Source: Azospira inquinata
GTDB lineage: Bacteria > Pseudomonadota > Gammaproteobacteria > Burkholderiales > Rhodocyclaceae
Direction of reading: 5' to 3'
Length of the DNA: 64,000 nt
Assembly (NCBI RefSeq): GCF_018905915.1
Contig: NZ_CP064782.1
Location: 2,294,001-2,358,000 of the forward strand
In this document: piece after piece, positions 8,711 to 17,264 of the stretch
Position numbering within the stretch: position 1 is the first letter of the stretch
Layout: the number at the start of each line of letters is the position of its first letter
The notes under the pieces: model-generated
What the model was told of the DNA's origin: nothing
Database searches by the model: none
The model's input: only the letters and a program-made list of their open reading frames with translations
Translations under genes and position numbers: made by a program

Positions 8711-9772
8711 ATGCGGAAGCATCTCGTCAGAGCCATGCTGCTGGGACTTTCTGTCGCCGTCGGCACTGGTGCGTACGGCCCGGCTGAAGCCGCCAGCCAT
8801 CACAAGGCCAAGAAACACCCGGCGACCGTCGCCGCCAAAGCCCCCGCCAAGGCCACCAAAACGGCCAAGGCGGAAAAGTCCAGTAAACTGGCCCGCTCCA
8901 CCAAGACCGGCGCCAAGCTGGCCCTGGCCGGCAGCGCCGCCGTGGTAACCCACCACGCCATCCGCCACGCTTCCGCCGCGCCGGACGATCTGGGGGCCGC
9001 CCGCCGTTTGGCTGTCCAATCCAGCGCCGCCATGGTGCTGGATCAGAGCAGCGGTGAGGTGATTTACCAGAAGAACGCCTCCTCCATCATGCCCATCGCT
9101 TCCATTTCCAAGCTGATGACGGCCATGGTGGTGCTGGATTCCAAGCCGGACATGTCCGCCCCCATCACCATTGCCGCCAACGACGTGGATACCCTGCGCA
9201 ACAGTCGCTCCCGTCTGCCCGTGGGCACGGTGCTGACCCGGGAACACGCCATGCTGCTGGCCCTCATGTCTTCCGAAAACCGGGCCGCCCACGCCCTGGC
9301 TCGTAGCTACCCGGGTGGTCTGCGCGCCTTTGTGGATGCCATGAACCGCAAGGCCCGTTCCCTGGGCATGAACGAAACCCACTTTGAAGATCCCACCGGC
9401 CTGACCAGCAACAACGTGTCCACCGCCGCCGATCTGGCCAAGATGGTGGCCGCGGCCCACAACTATTCCCAAATTCGGGACTTCACCACCACCTCCGGTG
9501 CCACCGTGGAAATTCACGGCCGGGTGGAAGAGTTCCATAACACCAATGCCCTGATCCGCAACCACAACAGCGCCTGGGATATCGGCCTGTCCAAGACCGG
9601 CTACATCCAGGAAGCGGGCAAGTGCCTAGTGATGCAGGCCCGGGTGGCGGAAAAGCCCGTGGTCATCGTGCTGCTGGACTCTGCCGGTGCCATGACCCGG
9701 ATCGGCGACGCCCAACGCATCAAACACTGGATGGAAAGCGCCTCCCTGGGCCGTCGTTCCAGCCCGGTGTAA
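8711..9772 (+). CDS. pbpG: D-alanyl-D-alanine endopeptidase, PBP7/8-like
   Basis: A periplasmic serine peptidase of the S11 family that cuts DD-crosslinks in peptidoglycan. The 353-residue precursor has a Sec signal peptide (cleavage probable after AEA, residue 28). It is followed by an unusual Ala/Lys-rich basic stretch (residues 30-70) that may contact the cell wall or membrane. Active-site motifs are all present: SISK (Ser131, Lys134), SEN (188-190) and KTG (295-297). The lack of the large C-terminal domain of PBP5-type carboxypeptidases favours the PbpG endopeptidase subgroup. GGAGAG provides the ribosome binding site. Confidence 0.92.
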   Translation: MRKHLVRAMLLGLSVAVGTGAYGPAEAASHHKAKKHPATVAAKAPAKATKTAKAEKSSKLARSTKTGAKLALAGSAAVVTHHAIRHASAAPDDLGAARRLAVQSSAAMVLDQSSGEVIYQKNASSIMPIASISKLMTAMVVLDSKPDMSAPITIAANDVDTLRNSRSRLPVGTVLTREHAMLLALMSSENRAAHALARSYPGGLRAFVDAMNRKARSLGMNETHFEDPTGLTSNNVSTAADLAKMVAAAHNYSQIRDFTTTSGATVEIHGRVEEFHNTNALIRNHNSAWDIGLSKTGYIQEAGKCLVMQARVAEKPVVIVLLDSAGAMTRIGDAQRIKHWMESASLGRRSSPV

Positions 9773-9782
9773 TCCTGCTTCC

Positions 9783-9804
9783 GACCGGAGATTGGCCTCC
9801 GGTC
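9783..9804 (+). repeat. Inverted repeat between pbpG stop and terminator
   Basis: GACCGGAG-attggc-CTCCGGTC, an 8-bp perfect stem 11 bases after the stop and just before the T-tailed hairpin. The pair may form a double-hairpin 3' end. Confidence 0.5.
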
Positions 9805-9810
9805 TCCATA

Positions 9811-9840
9811 AAAAAAAGCCGCAGTATTGCGGCTTTTTTT
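9811..9840. terminator. Bidirectional terminator between pbpG and the iclR-type gene
   Basis: AAAAAAAGCCGCA-GTAT-TGCGGCTTTTTTT has A and T runs on both arms, so it can end pbpG (plus) and the converging regulator gene (minus). Confidence 0.92.
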
Positions 9841-9987
9841 ATGGGCGGATGGATGGCGCTCCGGCTGGGAGAGGGGGGGCGGAGAGGCGCTCCATGAGCT
9901 TTTGCCTTCTGTAGCCCCAGAGGCACTTCCCCCGTGCCGCCCTCTCAAGCCCCGCTTTTCTTCCGGTGCCGCCCAGATGGGCGCGGC

Positions 9988-10791
9988 TTAACGCTGGGGC
10001 CGGAGATAGCCCAGGGCCTGGGAAATGGCGTCGGCGAAGTTTTTCACCTGGATGGCCCAGTCCTTGTTGTGCCGGTCCGCCGGGGCGGAAACGGAGAGGC
10101 CGGCCACCAGAACTCCCTCGTCGTCCCGGATGGGGGCGGCGACACAGCGCAGGCCCACTTCCGCCTCCTCGTTGTCGAAGGCCACGTGGTGGCGGCGAAT
10201 CCAGTCCAGTTCCTTTTCCAGGGCGGCCAGGGTGGTCAGGGCGTGGGGGGTCTTGCCGGGCAGGCCGGTACGCTTGGCGTAATCCCGTACTTCCTGGGGT
10301 GTGGCTTCCGCCAGGTAGAGCTTGCCTACGGAGGTGGTGTGGAGGGGGGCGCTGCCTCCCACCAGATACACCACCCGCACCAGGGAGCGGCCCCCGGAGG
10401 TGCGCTCGATATAGACCAGTTCGTCGTCCCGCCGCACCCCCAGATTAATGGCTTCCCCGATGACCTCATGGAGCTGCTGCATGAAGGGCAGGGCCACTTC
10501 CCGCAGATTGATGCGGGACTTCACCAGATTGCCCAGTTCCAGCAGGCGGATACCCAGGCGGTAGCTGCCCGGCTCCTGCCGTTCCACAAAGCGGGCGTGG
10601 GTCATGGCCGCCAGGATGCGGTGGGCGGTGGAGGGGTGGAGCTGGGTAGCCTGGGCCAGCTGCTTCAGGCTCACCGGGTCCGGCGTGGCCGCCAGGGCGT
10701 CCAGCAGGGACATCATGCGGTCGATGACCTGGATGGAGTTGCGATGTTCCCCGGATTTTTCCTGGGCTTTTGCTGCTGTGTTCTCCGCCAT
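9988..10791 (-). CDS. IclR-family transcriptional regulator
   Basis: A 267-residue repressor/activator with an N-terminal winged helix (about residues 20-85: IDRMMSLLDAL...SLKQLAQATQLHPSTAHRILAAM) and a C-terminal IclR effector domain that senses small organic acids in characterised relatives. The ATG at 10791 gives MAENTAAKAQEK; an upstream in-frame ATG at 10833 exists, but GGAAAG precedes the chosen start. It diverges from the aldehyde-dehydrogenase-like and hydroxyacid dehydrogenase genes, the usual geometry for an IclR regulator and its targets. Its effector is unknown; hydroxypyruvate/glyoxylate-type acids are a guess from context. Confidence 0.92.
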   Translation of the reverse strand: MAENTAAKAQEKSGEHRNSIQVIDRMMSLLDALAATPDPVSLKQLAQATQLHPSTAHRILAAMTHARFVERQEPGSYRLGIRLLELGNLVKSRINLREVALPFMQQLHEVIGEAINLGVRRDDELVYIERTSGGRSLVRVVYLVGGSAPLHTTSVGKLYLAEATPQEVRDYAKRTGLPGKTPHALTTLAALEKELDWIRRHHVAFDNEEAEVGLRCVAAPIRDDEGVLVAGLSVSAPADRHNKDWAIQVKNFADAISQALGYLRPQR

Positions 10792-11089
10792 GATGTTTTT
10801 GTCGCTTTCCGTGTCGCGCCGGGGTGAAGGCACCCACTATAATTCGGGCTTGGTTTTTTGAAAGGCGCCTAATTTTCGCATTATGGAATTGTGCGCTGCA
10901 ATACGTAGAAACCCGATAAGGGGAAAAAAGTGGGGTTTCCGGCGCAAAAAAGCGGTCTATGGTGGGGATGCTTGCCTTTGCCGGAAAGGAAACTGCCCCT
11001 GTCCGCTCCCCCACCGGCTATCCGCCGATGGGGAGCCCCGCCGCCTTTGCCCCGCCCCTGGACCGGTCTAACCGAAAGGATGTTTGCCC
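10792..11089. promoter_or_regulatory. Divergent control region, IclR gene and dehydrogenase genes
   Basis: 298 bases with no gene seen. The half nearer the regulator is AT-richer (10840-10910, including TTTTCGCATTATGGAATTGTG), a plausible location for overlapping promoters and the IclR operator. I could not fix a convincing dyad. Confidence 0.35.
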
Positions 11090-11836
11090 ATGCTGCTCAA
11101 TGCTGAAGACGCTCCCGCCCTGCCGTTGTGGATTAATGGCCGGGCCTTTCTCACCATGGCGCCCAGTTTCCTCGATGTGGTGGGCGGTCCGGACGGTCAG
11201 GTGCTGCGCAAGATTCCCCTGTGCGGGGCGGACGAGGTGGAAACCGCCGTGTCCGGCGCCCGCCTGGCCCTGGGGGCCTGGAACGGCAGCGACGGGGAAA
11301 CCCGCCGGGGCTGCCTGACTCAGCTGGGGGAAAGCCTGGGCCGTTACCGGGACCACTTCGCCAAATTGCTGGGGGAAGAAACCGGGCGGGACGGGGCGGA
11401 CTGCGCCGCTGAAGTGGATCGGGCCCTGGCCCTGCTGGCCCGGATCGAGCCCCGGGACGCCGCGCCCCAGGTGGCGGGGTTGCTTTATGACCATCAGGCG
11501 CCCCTCTTGGCCCCCCTGGTGCTTTCCGCCCAGGTGCTGGCCGATGGCGGGGTGGCGGTGCTGAAACCCAGTACCAAAGCTCCTTCCTGTGGGGTGGCCC
11601 TAGCCGAACTATGGACTCGGGCCGGTCTGCCCGACGGGGTGTGCAACCTGGTTCAGGGGGACGAAGCGGCGGTGCTGGCCCTGGCCGCCCACCCGGGGGT
11701 GGATCGGCTGGCCCTGGCCGGGGCGGCGGGCTGGCGGGAAAAGGTGAAGCAGCGCCTGGGGGCCAAGCCCGCCTTTGAGGCGGAGGCGGATGAGGTCCTG
11801 GGGGCCGCCTGGGCCGGGGCCCTGGCCGGAAACTGA
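11090..11836 (+). CDS. Aldehyde-dehydrogenase-like protein reduced to part of the fold, catalytic domain missing
   Basis: 248 residues that follow the N-terminal half of an NAD(P)-dependent aldehyde dehydrogenase. A recognisable cofactor-domain segment is present (AQVLADGGVAVLKPSTKAPSCGVALAELWTRAGLPDGVCNLVQGD). The protein ends before the segment that would hold the catalytic cysteine and glutamate, so ordinary dehydrogenase activity is not expected. The frame is clean, GC3 is normal and GAAAGGA precedes the ATG, so it looks like an expressed short protein rather than recent decay. No ALDH C-terminal half follows; the next gene is a hydroxyacid dehydrogenase. It could be a scaffold or regulator, or an old remnant; the function is unknown. 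Confidence 0.75.
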   Translation: MLLNAEDAPALPLWINGRAFLTMAPSFLDVVGGPDGQVLRKIPLCGADEVETAVSGARLALGAWNGSDGETRRGCLTQLGESLGRYRDHFAKLLGEETGRDGADCAAEVDRALALLARIEPRDAAPQVAGLLYDHQAPLLAPLVLSAQVLADGGVAVLKPSTKAPSCGVALAELWTRAGLPDGVCNLVQGDEAAVLALAAHPGVDRLALAGAAGWREKVKQRLGAKPAFEAEADEVLGAAWAGALAGN

Positions 11837-11942
11837 GGCGCCACGCCCCGGGGCGCGGGGTTCCCTCCCCCACCACCGGGAAATTTCCAGGGAAGCCGGA
11901 CTTCCCTGGAAGGCTTGCCCCCTGTCAGGGGAAGGGATTGCC

Positions 11943-12902
11943 ATGGAACACATCGTTTATCTGGAAGGGGACGGCCTGCCCGTGCCCCTGCGTCGCCCGG
12001 CCTTTCCCCATGAATGGCGGGAATATCCCCGCACGGCGCCGGAAGAGGTGGCCGAACGGCTGGCGGACGCCACCGTGGCCATTGTGAACAAAGCCCCCTT
12101 GAGCGCCGCCGTGCTGGCCCGCCTGCCCCGGCTCAAGCTGGTGGCCGTGGCCGCCACGGGCACCAACAACGTGGATTTGGCCGCCGCCCGGGAGCGGGGT
12201 ATTCGGGTTACCAATATCCGGGGCTACGCGGAACATACGGTGCCGGAACACGTGCTGGCCATGCTTCTGAGCCTGTTCCGCAACCTGCCTGCCTATGGGG
12301 CCGCCATGGCCCGGGGGGCCTGGAGCGCCGCGCCCCAGTTCTGCTGGTTCGGCCCCCCCATCCGGGACCTGCATGGCGCCACCCTGGGCCTGGTGGGCCG
12401 GGGCAGCCTGGGTCAGGGCGTGGCCCGGCTGGCGGAATCCTTTGGTATGACCGTGCTGTTTGCCGAACACCGGGGCGCTTCCCTGATCCGCCCCGGCTAC
12501 ACCCCTTTTACCGAAGTCCTGGCCCGGGCCGACGCCCTGAGTTTGCACTGCCCCCTCACCGACGCTACCCGCCACCTCATCGGCCCAGCGGAACTGGCGG
12601 CCCTGAAGCCCGGCGCCGTGGTCATCAATACGGGGCGGGGCGGCCTGGTGGATGAAGTGGCCCTGGCGGCCGCCCTGCGCTCCGGCCATCTGGGGGGCGC
12701 CGGGGTGGATGTGCTGAGCCAGGAACCGCCCCAGCCGGATCATCCCCTCCTGGCCCCGGACCTGCTGGCCAATCCCCGCTTCATTCTCACGCCCCACGTG
12801 GCCTGGGCCAGCCTGCCGGCCATGGGGGCCCTGGCGGAACAGCTCATGGCCAATCTGGAAAAGGCCATTCTGGACAACCAATATCCGAATCGGGTGGCGT
12901 AA
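11943..12902 (+). CDS. hprA: D-2-hydroxyacid dehydrogenase, hydroxypyruvate reductase (glycerate dehydrogenase)-like
   Basis: A 319-residue NAD(P)H-dependent enzyme expected to interconvert hydroxypyruvate (or glyoxylate) and D-glycerate (or glycolate). The nucleotide-binding loop is GRGSLG (152-157), a GxGxxG variant. The catalytic triad of the family is visible as Arg232 (NTGRGGLVDE), Glu261 (DVLSQEPP) and His285 (TPHVAWAS). The N-terminal FPHEWREY and MARGAWS...QFCWF segments resemble glycerate dehydrogenases of methylotrophs, from memory of that family. AGGGGAAGGGA supplies the ribosome binding site. It follows the ALDH-like gene by 106 bp and faces the IclR regulator, so it is the likely regulated target. 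Confidence 0.88.
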   Translation: MEHIVYLEGDGLPVPLRRPAFPHEWREYPRTAPEEVAERLADATVAIVNKAPLSAAVLARLPRLKLVAVAATGTNNVDLAAARERGIRVTNIRGYAEHTVPEHVLAMLLSLFRNLPAYGAAMARGAWSAAPQFCWFGPPIRDLHGATLGLVGRGSLGQGVARLAESFGMTVLFAEHRGASLIRPGYTPFTEVLARADALSLHCPLTDATRHLIGPAELAALKPGAVVINTGRGGLVDEVALAAALRSGHLGGAGVDVLSQEPPQPDHPLLAPDLLANPRFILTPHVAWASLPAMGALAEQLMANLEKAILDNQYPNRVA

Positions 12903-12977
12903 AGCCTAGAGGGCGTCGGCCAGTCCTTGGGGCCGATCCCCGGGCGGGCCTGGCGCTATCAGGCATAAGGACAGTCA

Positions 12978-13445
12978 ATGCGTATCGTCTTGCAACGGGT
13001 GGCCCGGGCGCGGGTGACCGTGGATGGCCGGGAAACGGGGGCCGTGGGCCGGGGCTACCTGCTCCTGGTGGGCTTTGAGACGGCGGACGGGGATAACCCG
13101 GATCTGGGCCGGGAAATGGATGCCCTGGCGGCCAAGATATTGAAGCTGCGCCTCTTTCCCGACGGGGAGGGGGTGATGAATCGGAATCTGGCGGAGGCGG
13201 CGGGAGGCCTGCTGGCGGTGAGCCAGTTCACCCTCTTTGCTGCCACCCGCAAGGGTAACCGGCCCTCCTGGAGTCGGGCCGCTCGCCCTGAGGTGGCCGC
13301 CCCCCTGTTCCAGGACTTCGTCGCCCGTCTCTCCGCCGCCTGGGGCCAGCCCGTGGCCACCGGCGTGTTCGGCGCGGACATGGCCGTGGAGCTGGTGAAT
13401 GACGGCCCGGTGACCCTGATCCTGGACAGCCGGGCGCCGGAATAG
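12978..13445 (+). CDS. dtd: D-aminoacyl-tRNA deacylase
   Basis: Proofreads tRNA by hydrolysing D-amino acids (and glycine) from mischarged tRNAs. The 155-residue protein shows both active-site signatures: SQFTL (82-86) and the cross-subunit NDGPVT motif (141-146). The family works as a homodimer in the cytosol. It sits 75 bases after the hydroxyacid dehydrogenase in the same direction and may be read through from it. No terminator is visible behind it. Confidence 0.96.
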   Translation: MRIVLQRVARARVTVDGRETGAVGRGYLLLVGFETADGDNPDLGREMDALAAKILKLRLFPDGEGVMNRNLAEAAGGLLAVSQFTLFAATRKGNRPSWSRAARPEVAAPLFQDFVARLSAAWGQPVATGVFGADMAVELVNDGPVTLILDSRAPE

Positions 13446-14075
13446 GCGGAATTGGGGCGGGACCCCGGGTTGCTGGGAAAGCTCCGGGAAACCCTCGGGC
13501 AGGGTGGGGGATGGCTCGCGGGCCGTTTTCGATGGGCCAAAAAACTGCCTGGAGAGGGGCGTGCTTTGGCGTTCTATGTTTCCCCTGGCTGGATAAGCCC
13601 GAACCAGGCCCCTCTCCAGCCCCCCACTCCCCTGGGGCCGGGGGGACGGACGTGGTAGCCTATGCCTGGAGGATAGGCCCGTCCCCGGCCCGATGAGCGG
13701 CCCCAGGGATCGGGGGCAAGAGGGAAGCCGGTTCCCGGGCAAGTTGGGCCCGGACGAGTCCCAAAGGCTGGGGCGCCCACGGCCCCCTCTGCTGCTTCCC
13801 TCCGCCCTTGACGCCTTTGGGCTGGGGCGGTTTTCTTGACGGCCCCGGCCCCGGCCCCGGCTACGCCTACGGCTACGGCTACGGCTACGGCCCAGGCCCA
13901 GGCCAAAGCCAAAGCCAAAGCCAAAGCCAAAGCCAAAGCCAAAGCCAAAGCCAAAGCCAAAGCCAAAGCCAAAGCCAAAGCCAAAGCCAAAGCCAAAGCC
14001 AAAGCCAAAGCCACCCCCGGCCTGCCCCTCCGCCCCTTCCCTCGGGCGCCTGTCCCCCGCCCTCTGGAGACTGCC
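13446..14075. other. 630-bp non-coding region with a hexanucleotide satellite
   Basis: The first 400 bases are GC-rich without a recognisable gene. The rest contains the compound hexamer tract at 13843-14010. A TTG at 13836 could extend the downstream ATPase frame through the tract as Ala-X dipeptides, but no ribosome binding site supports it. Other frames across the repeat (Ser-Gln, Gly-Phe, Ala-Leu) are artefacts. Confidence 0.6.
13843..14010. repeat. Compound hexanucleotide satellite, 28 units in one register
   Basis: Reading from 13843 in steps of six: 3 x CCCCGG, CTACGC, 4 x CTACGG, 2 x CCCAGG, then 18 perfect CCAAAG units (13903-14010). All 168 bases keep the same hexamer phase, so the sub-blocks look like divergent products of slipped-strand expansion. 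The tract ends 65 bases before the ATPase ATG. Because the unit is divisible by three, length changes would alter leader spacing or the length of an Ala-Lys extension, not the reading frame. Confidence 0.95.
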
Positions 14076-17000
14076 ATGACCCCCATCCCTCCTGCTTCCC
14101 CCAGTTCCCCCGCCCGTCCCGCTCCGATCCTGTGGCATGCCCTGAGTCCGGAAGAGGCCCTGGCGGCCCTGGAGGGGGACGGGGAGGGGGGTCTGTCCTT
14201 GGCCCAGGTGGCGGAGCGGCGCGCCCGCTATGGGGAAAACCGGCTGCCCGAGCGGGCCGGGGCGGCCCCCTGGCGTCGCTTCCTGGCCCAGTTCGCCGCG
14301 CCCCTGGTGCTGGTGCTCCTAGCCTCCGCCCTGATTACGGCCCTGCTGGGGGAATGGGTGGATGCGGGGGTGATTTTTGCCGTCACCCTGGTCAATGGGG
14401 TGATCGGCTACCTTCAGGAAGGCAAGGCGGAGGCGGCCCTGGCGGCCCTGGCCCGGAGCGTGGCGAGCCAGGTGCCCGTGCTCCGGGAGGGGCGGCGCCA
14501 GACCGTGGCGGCGGCGGAGCTGGTACCCGGGGACCTGGTGCTCCTGGCCGCCGGGGACCGGGTACCGGCGGACCTGCGCCTGCTCCGGGCCCAGGAACTG
14601 CGGGCCATGGAAGCCGCCCTTACCGGGGAATCCCTGCCCGTGGCCAAGTCCGTGGCCCCCCTGGCTCCGGGAACCCTGCTGGCGGACCGGTCCAATCTGG
14701 CCTACGGGGGCACGGTGGTGGTGGCGGGGAGCGGCCTGGGCCTGGTGGTGGCCACCGGCCTGGAAACAGAAACCGGGCGCATCTCCCGCCTCCTGGCGGA
14801 GGCCGTGTCCCTGGACACGCCCCTGACCCGGCGCATGGCCCGGTTTTCCTCCCTGTTGCTGTGGATCATCGGCGCCCTGGCCCTGGGCACCTTTGCCATC
14901 GGCCTGGCCCGGGGGGAGCGGGCCTTCGACATGTTCATGGCAGCGGTGGCCTTGGCCGTGGGAGCCATTCCGGAAGGTCTGCCCGCCGCCATCACCGTCA
15001 CCCTGGCCATCGGCGTGGGGCGCATGGCCCGGCGCCGGGCCATCGTGCGCCGTCTGCCCGCCGTGGAAACCCTGGGCAGCACCACGGTGATCTGCACGGA
15101 CAAAACCGGCACCCTGACGGAAAACCAGATGACGGTGCGGGAGCTCTGGGCCGGCGGCCGCCGCTGGCAGGTGAGCGGCACCGGCTATGCTCCGGAAGGG
15201 CGCATTACGCCCCTGGACAATCGGGCGGAAGAAATGGCCGGGGCGGGGGCAATGGGGGCTTTCCAGGTTCAAAGGGGGGCGGGGAAGCCGGGAGTGCTGG
15301 AAAACGCGGAAAACGCGGATAAGGCGGATAAGGCGGATAAGGCGGATAAGGCGGAAGCTCCCTCCCTCTCTCTGGCTTCAGACCAGCCCCAGGCCGCCAG
15401 CGCGGTGGCCAATTCCTCCCCCTCCGCCCCAGTCTCAAGCCTGCCCGGGCTGGGGCAGGCGGGGGCCAACCTGGGCGCTCCGGCTGACTCCGCGGACGCT
15501 GGGACGTCCGTCCCGGCGGGGGGGCTGCCCCCCGTTGTGGAAACCTGCCTCCTGGCCGGGCTGCTCTGCAATGACGGGGCCCTGGTCCAGCAGGAGGGGC
15601 GCTGGGCCATCAGCGGCGATCCCACGGAAGGGGCCCTCATCGTTGCCGCCCGCAAGGCCCGGCCCGACTGGGCTGGCTTAAGCGGCACGGCTCGGAGCGG
15701 CGCCTATGCCCGGCTGGACGAAATCCCCTTCACCTCAGAGCGCCAGTTCATGGCGACCCGCCACGCTACCCCGGCCGGGCCCCGGCTCTTCGTCAAAGGG
15801 GCGGTGGAGCGCCTGCTGGGCCGTTGTGCCAGCCAGATGGGGCCCCAGGGGCAGCCCCAGCCCCTGGATACGGAGGTGGTGCTGGCCCAGGCTCGGGAAA
15901 TGGCGGCCCAGGGCCTGCGGGTGCTGGCCCTGGCCCAGGGGGAGGGCCAGGAGGGGCCCCTCACGGAAGCCAGCCTGGCCGGGCTTTGCCTCCTGGGGCT
16001 GGTGGCCATGATCGACCCGCCCCGGCAAAGCGCCGCCCGGGCCGTGGCCGCCTGCCGCCGGGCGGGCATCCGGGTCAAGATGATTACCGGGGACCAGCCC
16101 GGCACCGCCCTGGCCATCGCCCGCCAGGTGGGCATCGCCGACCCGGGGGACGGGGTGCTCAGCGGTCGGGACCTGGGGGAAATGGAGGCCGCCGAATTGG
16201 CCCAGGCTGCCGGGCGCATCCACGTGTTCGCCCGGGTGGCCCCGGAACAGAAACTGGATCTGGTGCGGGCCCTCCAGGCCAGCGGCCAGGTGGTGGCCAT
16301 GACCGGGGACGGGGTCAATGACGCCCCGGCCCTGAAACAGGCGGACATCGGCGTGGCCATGGGGCAGGGGGGCACGGAGGTGGCCAAGGAGGCGGCGGCC
16401 ATGGTGCTCACCGACGACAATTTCGCCACCGTGGAAGCGGCGGTGGAAGAGGGCCGGGGCATTTACGACAATCTGGTGAAATTCATCACCTGGACCCTGC
16501 CCACCAATTTCGGGGAGGGGCTGGTGATCGTGGCCGCCATTGTGGCGGGGGTGACCCTGCCCATCACCCCCCTGCAAATCCTCTGGATCAACATGACCAC
16601 CGCCGTGCTCCTAGGCCTCATGCTGGCCTTTGAGCCGGTGGAAGGGGCGGTCATGGAGCGGCCCCCCCGGCCCCCCCGGCCCCCCCGGGCGCCCATTCTG
16701 GACCGGGTGCTGCTGTGGCGCATTGTGCTGGTGTCCGTTTTGCTCCTGGCCGGGGCCTTCGGCCTCTTTCTCCTGGAACAGGCCCGGGGCCATTCCCTGG
16801 CCTTGGCCCGCAGCGTGGCGGTGAATGTGTTTGTGCTGGTGGAAACGGTCTATCTTTTCAACTGCCGTTCCCTGACCCGCCCGGCCTTTGCCCGGGACCA
16901 GGGCAACAATCCGGCGGTATGGTGGGGCGTGGGCCTGATGCTGGTGCTCCAGGGCCTGCTCACCTACTGGCCCCCCCTCCAGTCCATTTTCGCCATGGCC

Positions 17001-17093
17001 CCCCTGGGCTGGCAGGAATGGGGGGAATGCCTGGCCGTGGCCCTGGTGGCCGGGGGGGTGGTGGAAGGGGAAAAGGCCTGGCGCCGGCGCTGA
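14076..17093 (+). CDS. P2-type cation-transporting ATPase with an inserted low-complexity loop
   Basis: A 1005-residue P-type ATPase in the inner membrane. Visible parts: TGES actuator loop, PEGLP in M4 (IPEGLPAAITVTLAIG), phosphorylation site DKTGTLT with Asp342, TGDGVNDAPAL hinge, and four to six C-terminal membrane helices. PEGLP places it with P2 Ca/Na/K-type pumps. However, M6 reads ILWINMTTAVLLGLMLAFEP and lacks the SERCA aspartate, as I recall for CtpF-like bacterial pumps, so the ion is uncertain. Between the phosphorylation and nucleotide domains is a ~100-residue Ala/Ser/Gly-rich insertion carrying ADK repeats (about 414-425). CTGGAGA precedes the ATG. A TTG start 80 codons upstream would add an (Ala-Lys)n N-terminus. 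Confidence 0.92.
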   Translation: MTPIPPASPSSPARPAPILWHALSPEEALAALEGDGEGGLSLAQVAERRARYGENRLPERAGAAPWRRFLAQFAAPLVLVLLASALITALLGEWVDAGVIFAVTLVNGVIGYLQEGKAEAALAALARSVASQVPVLREGRRQTVAAAELVPGDLVLLAAGDRVPADLRLLRAQELRAMEAALTGESLPVAKSVAPLAPGTLLADRSNLAYGGTVVVAGSGLGLVVATGLETETGRISRLLAEAVSLDTPLTRRMARFSSLLLWIIGALALGTFAIGLARGERAFDMFMAAVALAVGAIPEGLPAAITVTLAIGVGRMARRRAIVRRLPAVETLGSTTVICTDKTGTLTENQMTVRELWAGGRRWQVSGTGYAPEGRITPLDNRAEEMAGAGAMGAFQVQRGAGKPGVLENAENADKADKADKADKAEAPSLSLASDQPQAASAVANSSPSAPVSSLPGLGQAGANLGAPADSADAGTSVPAGGLPPVVETCLLAGLLCNDGALVQQEGRWAISGDPTEGALIVAARKARPDWAGLSGTARSGAYARLDEIPFTSERQFMATRHATPAGPRLFVKGAVERLLGRCASQMGPQGQPQPLDTEVVLAQAREMAAQGLRVLALAQGEGQEGPLTEASLAGLCLLGLVAMIDPPRQSAARAVAACRRAGIRVKMITGDQPGTALAIARQVGIADPGDGVLSGRDLGEMEAAELAQAAGRIHVFARVAPEQKLDLVRALQASGQVVAMTGDGVNDAPALKQADIGVAMGQGGTEVAKEAAAMVLTDDNFATVEAAVEEGRGIYDNLVKFITWTLPTNFGEGLVIVAAIVAGVTLPITPLQILWINMTTAVLLGLMLAFEPVEGAVMERPPRPPRPPRAPILDRVLLWRIVLVSVLLLAGAFGLFLLEQARGHSLALARSVAVNVFVLVETVYLFNCRSLTRPAFARDQGNNPAVWWGVGLMLVLQGLLTYWPPLQSIFAMAPLGWQEWGECLAVALVAGGVVEGEKAWRRR
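15306..15350 (+). repeat. In-frame 9-bp repeat inside the ATPase gene
   Basis: Four perfect GCGGATAAG units (15315-15350), preceded by one degenerate GCGGAAAAC unit, encode an Ala-Asp-Lys tripeptide repeat in a loop of the cytoplasmic domains. It looks like another slippage-prone tract in the same gene as the upstream hexamer satellite. Confidence 0.9.
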
Positions 17094-17264
17094 GGGCCTG
17101 ACCCTGAAGTTTTTTAAACGGAGGGAGGAGGGGACCGGCTACTATGCCGCCCAGCCGCCCAGCCCAGCCAGCCCCTCCCCGGAGCCTGCCGAAGCCCATG
17201 GTAAACTCAGGCCTCCCCCGCCGCTTTTCCCCTGGGGGCCTTTTTTTTGAGCCCTTTGCTGCCC

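Noticed and set aside
13903-14010. Possible CRISPR array
   Set aside because: The units are six bases, contiguous and without spacers, so this is a simple-sequence repeat.
12975-14138. Minus-strand frame with a long Gly-Phe repeat, and another with an Ala-Leu repeat at 13574-14086
   Set aside because: Both are products of reading the CCAAAG satellite backwards; neither has a ribosome binding site or a recognisable domain.
13808-15322. Plus-strand frame with a Ser-Gln repeat
   Set aside because: Another reading frame of the satellite; it then runs out of frame through the ATPase.
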